64,000 bases of DNA, taken from positions 10,294,501 to 10,358,500 of the forward strand of contig NC_065571.1 of the NCBI RefSeq assembly GCF_937616625.2, written 5' to 3'. The notes beneath the pieces are model-generated. The model made no database searches. It was given only the letters and a program-made list of their open reading frames with translations, and was not told the origin of the DNA. The stretch is from Mercurialis annua (lineage: Eukaryota > Streptophyta > Magnoliopsida > Malpighiales > Euphorbiaceae). Numbering within the stretch: position 1 is the stretch's first letter; every line of letters begins with the position of its first letter. Shown in pieces: positions 59,046 through 64,000 of this stretch. Made by a program: the position numbers and the translations under genes.

Positions 59046-60214
59046 TGGGCTTGGCGGGCCTGGTTACCAGGACCCACCGGACCAGAATTATTTGAGTCAA
59101 TAATCATAGAATCTTTATGAAAATCTACCCCAACCAAACCATCCTTCGCAGCTACCCCACTCTCCAACCGTTTCCTTTTTGAATCCAAAGTCAACTCATC
59201 CATATTCCTAGAATTGTCACCCAACGAAATCTTTTCACAATGGAATTTTGAATTTGAGGATTTGCCCACAGCACTAATATCTGATCTTTCCCCTACCCTT
59301 CCAACCTTGGAAGAACTTTCCAAATTCAAAATGGAATTATTGTTATTCTTGGATATCATAAGATTCTCCTCAATCTTTCCATTCAGCTCCTCCACCTCAT
59401 CATCATCTTCTTCATTTTGAACCCTGATTGGGCTCGTCGCTCTCAAGTACTTATCACCCGTATTAACAATCGATCTTCTGAGGGTAGCACGCATACACAC
59501 TCCATACGGTAGAAACTCTTTTGGAATTGGGTTCTCAAAATACTTAGCACAAAAGTCTTCCGAGTGACCAATAATCCCACAGCAAAAACAGAATGTAGGC
59601 ATTCGTTCATATTGGAAATTAATCCAACTCCAGTTGCCCCCACCACGTCTCAACTTCATACGTCGCTTTAATGGATTTCGAACATCTAAACTCACTCGAA
59701 CTCGAAACGCCTTCAAATCAGATCCTCTCACTCCTTTGAGGTCACAATCAACAAAACGACCAAGATAATTCCCAATGTTTTCGCCAATCTTCTCTGTAGC
59801 GTACCCTGCCGGGGCATCTAAGATATGAATCCAGAAATCCACATTCCATAGAGGAATGGCTGCTGGCACCTCCCCAACACTCAGCCTCTTCAAAATCAAC
59901 AAATTCTTCTCATAAGTCCAAGGACCTCCATCTACAACCCTCTTCAAATCTAGAGCATGATAAAATTTGAACAAAAAAAGGTTAGGACCCAGCATTTCAA
60001 TCCTCACTCCCATAACTGGCTTCCAGATTTCAGCCAACATCTGTTTCATAACTAAAAAATTAACATTTTTATCCAGAAGAAGTTTCCCCACCAAACACCA
60101 ACTAAACCCCTCCTCAATCATCCCTTCCTCCTCCTCCGCCACATCCAGACCACCCTCCTCTTCATCCTCAACCGTAGTACGAGAATAAACATCAGCCAAA
60201 CTAGACGACGCCAT
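59042..60214 (-). CDS. LINE ORF1: DUF4283 and CCHC zinc-knuckle RNA-binding protein
   Basis: The start at 60214 (MASSSLADVYSRT) is chosen because plant LINE ORF1 proteins open this way before an acidic stretch; the frame is open further up to 60667 but that part looks like leader. The 390 residues contain a DUF4283 domain (GKLLLDKNVNFLVMKQ through WNVDFWIHILDAP and YLGRFVDCD) and a CCHC knuckle CFCCGIIGHSEDFC. A Ser/Glu-rich tail follows. It is the gag-like protein that binds element RNA. Its stop codon TGA overlaps the ORF2 start as ATGA, suggesting termination-reinitiation for ORF2. Confidence 0.9.
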   Translation of the reverse strand: MASSSLADVYSRTTVEDEEEGGLDVAEEEEGMIEEGFSWCLVGKLLLDKNVNFLVMKQMLAEIWKPVMGVRIEMLGPNLFLFKFYHALDLKRVVDGGPWTYEKNLLILKRLSVGEVPAAIPLWNVDFWIHILDAPAGYATEKIGENIGNYLGRFVDCDLKGVRGSDLKAFRVRVSLDVRNPLKRRMKLRRGGGNWSWINFQYERMPTFCFCCGIIGHSEDFCAKYFENPIPKEFLPYGVCMRATLRRSIVNTGDKYLRATSPIRVQNEEDDDEVEELNGKIEENLMISKNNNNSILNLESSSKVGRVGERSDISAVGKSSNSKFHCEKISLGDNSRNMDELTLDSKRKRLESGVAAKDGLVGVDFHKDSMIIDSNNSGPVGPGNQARQAQ

Positions 60215-60667
60215 GACAATCAACACCCAAAAAGCAAGTAGAAACGAGAATGACAAAAGCCTCAAATAAAGAAACTCACTACGTAAAAACTTGCATGCAC
60301 CCTTCTCATGAACTGGTCCACCGTGCAAAAAAATGATTGGGCACTGAACCCAACTAAAAATCACACCAGTTAATAAACAAGACCCCAATACCAAAAAACA
60401 AAAACCACACTTGTCAATAGACAAGACGGCAAAATTAATTTGTTGAAACATAGCCTTCATTAGAGTTTCCTTGGTTTGGTATATGAGCAACTGACTTGCT
60501 TCCTTCAATACATTTTTAATAAAGACATTCGATTTTCTGAATTTATGTCTTAACCTACATCCATCACTATATACTAACAGCTCAAAGCTAACATATTCAT
60601 GCTCATCAATCACAATCAGGGGTCTAACCATGATTGTCGAACCAATTCGATTATAAAATCCTTTCAA

Positions 60668-60902
60668 ATTGGTTAAACCATGTACGGTTCATTCAAATTA
60701 TAGGATATTAGGTCGGTTCAACTGATTTTAAAAGAATTTATAATGAAAAGAATTTTAAAGTTGTTAAACCGGCCTAATAGCTGGTTGTCTGGTTTATTTG
60801 GTTGAACTGATCGCGCAGATCAAATTGGTGTGTGTGTGTGTGTGCGCGCGCGTGTATGTGAAATATAGGAGATTGAATCGTAGAGAAAAAAATTTGGCTA
60901 AT
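60668..60902. other. Sequence upstream of the LINE, with a TG/CG microsatellite
   Basis: A run of TG repeats continuous with CG repeats lies at 60828-60854 (alternating purine-pyrimidine to about 60860). The rest, ggtcggttcaactgattt and similar, is low-complexity. It is not clear where the LINE 5' end lies. Confidence 0.5.
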
Positions 60903-61530
60903 GGGGGTGTTTGGTTCAACTTTTTGGTGGAGTTTTTGATTTTTGCTTTTCAAAAAGTTCCACCAAAGTGTTTGATGAGAAATTTTTCAGAGTTTTTTTA
61001 GAGCTTTTTGAACATCCAACAGCTGTTGTTTGAAAAACTCCATTTTGGAGCTTTTTGCCAACAGCTGATAGCTGTTTCATTATTTAGACAAAATTACCGC
61101 TATTAGAATATATTGTTTTTTTATATATAAAATTATTTAAATTATTTTTAAATACTCTAATCATTTATAAAGTATATAAAATTATTTTATTTATATTAAA
61201 ACAAATATAATTTAATAACTTTTTGAAAAATTTATTACAAATTTATCAAAAAAATATCTAAATAAGTTTAAACTAAATATTGATTCTTATAAAAAATAAT
61301 TATTAATACTTTTGTTAAATAATATATGATATAATATATTCATAATTTAATAAATAAAAACAAAAATTATGCCCTTTACGGTCATTTTATATATAAACAG
61401 TTACAGCTAATTAAATCTCACCAAACACTAATGGTCTATCAGCTATCAGCTACCAGCCAACAGCTAACAGCTATCAGCAACAGCTAACAGCCGCCAGCTA
61501 TAAGAAACAGCTGAACCAAAAAATTTATGG
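60903..61530. mobile_element. TIR-type element with CAGCTATCAGC repeats
   Basis: The left side starts near GGGGGTGTTTGGTTCAACTTTTT and the right side ends near aagaaacagctgaaccaaa, whose complement is tttggttcagctg. Subterminal regions carry several cagctgatagctgttt and agctaacagctatcagc copies in opposite orientations. These are the marks of a widespread plant MITE class (hAT or PIF type). No flanking duplication was found. The interior is AT-rich and non-coding. Confidence 0.6.
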
Positions 61531-61752
61531 TAAAAAATAAACCTCGAGTAAATAATTCTAACATACATGACATATAAATATTTACATCTTTTTCTTGATT
61601 TGGAAGAAAACTATGATGTTTTTCTTAAATTTTATTTTCGTTAAGATTAATTTTTTTAAGAAGAGTTAACGAAGTGAAATAATTTAATTAATAAATATTT
61701 GTCTTTTAATTTATATTTAATATTGATATAAATAAAATTATATTATTATAAA
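61531..61752. other. AT-rich intergenic sequence
   Basis: Nothing recognisable. Confidence 0.4.
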
Positions 61753-61925
61753 TTTTTTTATTGTCAAAGATAATCTACTCTAATTGTTAGCGGGGGTTAG
61801 CGGGAGTTAATGTTAAACATTTTTTAAATAGGCACACAACCTGTGAGTGTTGAGGGTCGAACCCTCAACCTCATACACATATTATTAGAACTTGGCCAAC
61901 TGAGACAAACCTTCAAGTGTATAGT
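61753..61925 (-). mobile_element. tRNA-derived SINE
   Basis: On the minus strand the element reads a box A-like TTGTCTCAGTTGGCC near 61905 and a box B GGGTTCGACCCTCAA near 61860, the internal pol III promoter of a tRNA-derived SINE. A tail of AATAAAAAAA follows at its 3' end. The direct repeat ttattataaa occurs at about 61743-61752 and 61926-61935. Duplication is AT-only, so it is suggestive; the A/B boxes are the main evidence. Confidence 0.75.
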
Positions 61926-61935
61926 TTATTATAAA

Positions 61936-62289
61936 ATTTAATAAGTTAATAAATTTAATATAAATTTTATTATGTATAGTTTTTAATTTTGTAGTTTTTA
62001 AAAATAAGAGAAGAAAAAAACATGACTTGATTTTGAGTTAAAAATGATGCAAGTAATGTTCTCTTAAATCTTTAGTTCCTTTATCAAAAAAGAAATTCTT
62101 TAGTTCCGAATTTCGGATGTTGTGAAAGAAACAAGACTTTTGTTCTCTTTATTTTTTGGACTTTTTACACAAACAACAACCATTCATATTTGATTTATTT
62201 TTATACCAACACATATTTGACATTTAAAAAATACCATTTAAGGGAAAAATTATTACTTTTATACCATTCATATATATAGAACCCTAATA
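61936..62289. other. AT-rich intergenic sequence
   Basis: Nothing recognisable; probably includes the left part of the repeat element that follows. Confidence 0.35.
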
Positions 62290-63765
62290 ACACAAACTCT
62301 CATAATTACAATTATTTTCTCTCTCCTTATATTTCTCTTTTCTTTCTCTTTCAACTCAGATTTCTCTCTCTCTGCCGTTCCTTCTTCACCGTCGTCCCGC
62401 CTGCGCCGTCCCACCTTCGCCGATTTGCCTCCGCCGTTCCATCTCCGTCGTGCCGCCATCTTTCTTTTATCTTTTTGATTTTAGATCTGAAATTTTCTGT
62501 TTTTTTTTTTCATTTTCAGATCTATAATTTGTTTATTTTTTACTGTTTTTTCACCATTAAACATGTATAAAGAGCGTCTTTGAAGAATTTAATACTCATT
62601 TCATGTTATGTAGAATGATTTTATGATTTTATGGAATTAAATTACACTATTTCTGCAATTTTCTTGTATTTGTTGTATTTCTGCGTTTTTTTTATTCTAC
62701 AGAACGATTTGTTGATGATGATTGGTTGCTGAATTATTGTAATATTACAGTGTTGTTGATTTTATGTTGACTTGATGTTGATATCAATATATTTTTTTTA
62801 TTTTAACATTGACAAATAAGATAATATTGTCTGTGAAATAAACTAAAAAAATTAAATTAAATTAATACTAGATAATGATATGGTAGCATCGGGGAAGAAG
62901 AAAAATAATGATGTTAAATTATTGTAATGTTACAATGTTGATTTTATGTTGACATCGTGCTGATATTATGTTGATATTTAATTAATTTTAACATTAACGA
63001 AAAAGAACACATTATATGTGAAATAAAATAAAAAAAAATGAAATTAAAATGAAAAATGTTGAAAAAATAAAAATTAATGTCAAAAAAGATTGAAAAATTT
63101 AAATTAGTTAGTTTATTACATATGTTGATTTTGTGTTGATATCGTGTTGATATTAAAACTGACGAAAAATATCAACAGTAACAAAAAGTCAAAATCCAAA
63201 AAAATCAAAAAAAATCAAAAATAACGTGAATTCTTATTTTTCAAAAAGAGGGAGGTCAAACTATGTAATCATTTAATAAATGTGTAGTACGTGTAATTCA
63301 TGAATTACAATAAATGTAATATTTGTGAAATTCAATGTAATGATATTGTTTACAATTCATTTTAAATATGAATTATTAATATCCTAAATATTTACAATGT
63401 TGCACAGTTGATTTTATATTGATCTTGTGTTGATATGTTGTTGATTTTATGTTGATAATCAGTTTGTATTTGCTTGATTTTAACATTGGAAAATTTTATT
63501 CTAAAAAAACATTGGTAAATTAGATAATTTTGTCCGTGAAATAAACTAAAAAATAATAAAATTTAACTGAGAATAGATAATGATATGTTAGCATTATCAT
63601 GTTGACATGTTGTTGATTTCTTGTTGATATTTATTGATTGTCACAGTTTTTCAAAAATATATGTTTTATTTTATTTTTTATGTTGATTCGTTGTTGATTT
63701 ATGGTTGACATTATGTTGATATATTAAAACCGATGGATATATAATTGGACTATAAAACACCAAAG
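62290..63765. repeat. TCTCTC / CCGCCGTC / AGATCTGAAA module with TGTTGAT array
   Basis: A pyrimidine-rich stretch (62310-62380) is followed by cgtcgtcccgcc/ccgccgttcc sequence (62385-62460) and agatctgaaattttctg (62485). Then gttgat/tgttgatat motifs recur at loose spacing to about 63765. The same order of modules, with a different short repeat, occurs inside the foldback element at 21490-22801 (minus strand). This is probably the inner part of a related non-autonomous transposon whose ends are uncertain. Confidence 0.6.
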
Positions 63766-63899
63766 AATGTATTTATAAAAAAAAATCTTCACTAAATTAG
63801 CATTAATTGTTAGTATCATAGTAGTAATTCTGCTAAAGAACAACAAAAGTACAAAAATTCAAAATAAATGAATCAGATAAAGAAATTATCAAAGTAAGT

Positions 63900-64000
63900 A
63901 CTCAAAACTAAGGCCGAGGAAGAACCGAACCAGACCGAAAAATCAAACCGAACCGAAATGAACTTCGTTGTTTGGTTCGGTGTTTCGGTGAAAACGGTTT
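63900..64000. other. GGTTCGGTTT-rich sequence cut by the window edge
   Basis: The pair aaccgaaccagaccgaaaaatcaaacc and tttggttcggtgtttcggt at the very end suggests the start of a hAT-type MITE, but only one end is visible. Confidence 0.35.

Larger units (their letters stand above)
54947..60667 (-). mobile_element. Near-complete plant L1-type LINE retrotransposon
   Basis: On the minus strand it holds a leader (from about 60667), ORF1, ORF2 with endonuclease, reverse transcriptase and zinc-binding region, an RNase H domain, and a 3' end of 14 A (T on the plus strand at 54947-54960). The total length, over 5 kb, fits a full plant LINE. ORF1 is intact; ORF2 has one break before RNase H. The 5' end and target duplication could not be fixed: no copy of the sequence next to the A tail was found on the far side. 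The copy looks young. Confidence 0.9.

Noticed and set aside
60215..60667. N-terminal extension of LINE ORF1 to 541 residues
   Set aside because: The extension is hydrophobic and unlike LINE ORF1 proteins. The typical start MASSSLADVY at 60214 is better supported.

Overview
This is an AT-rich, repeat-laden piece of a plant nuclear genome, almost certainly a eudicot. The evidence is plant-specific spliced genes with GT-AG introns (a GH28 polygalacturonase, an ILR3-type bHLH factor, a CXXS1-type thioredoxin, a PsbQ-like thylakoid-lumen protein, an ATK2/ATK3-type kinesin-14, a plastid DUF1995 protein), a plant L1-type LINE, and many MITEs, including Stowaway elements with CTCCCTCC ends. I see no bacterial, organellar or viral genes and no CRISPR array. 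The species cannot be named from the sequence.

Layout. 1-3.6 kb: three foldback elements with Mutator-style target duplications, one carrying an array of palindromes. 3.85-6.98 kb (-): polygalacturonase, five exons. 7-13.7 kb: intergenic, with a Stowaway, a tRNA-type SINE, a foldback element with a tiny CACTA derivative nested in it, and a Stowaway with a PIF/Harbinger-type MITE nested in it. 13.7-14.8 kb (-): intronless DUF1995 chloroplast gene. 15.6-18.55 kb (-): bHLH IVc factor, five exons. 18.9-24.7 kb: degenerate short-repeat arrays, a possible small gene, foldback elements and a 94-bp hairpin element. 25-27 kb: decayed LINE 3' end and an interrupted SINE candidate. 27.96-31.67 kb (-): CXXS thioredoxin, three exons. 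32-35 kb: degenerate tandem repeat and MITEs. 35.4-37.3 kb (+): PsbQ-like gene, three exons. 37.68-43.0 kb (-): kinesin-14, seventeen exons. 43-55 kb: intergenic, with a foldback MITE, a 5'-truncated LINE, two related LTR-like insertions (one inside a hAT-like element) and a 116-bp tandem repeat. 54.95-60.2 kb (-): near-complete LINE with ORF1 and ORF2, ORF2 broken once at a homopolymer. 60.7-64 kb: CAGCTATCAGC-rich element, a SINE and a TGTTGAT repeat region running to the window edge.

The six confident host genes are unrelated in function (cell wall, plastid, iron-linked transcription, redox, thylakoid NDH/PSII, microtubule motor) and form no cluster or operon. What stands out is the density and nesting of small foldback transposons. 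At least nine have 8-11 bp target duplications yet largely different termini, and several carry short degenerate repeats or palindromes inside. I found no convincing new functional system. Exon boundaries were read by eye from splice signals, frame and family similarity, and single-base errors are possible.
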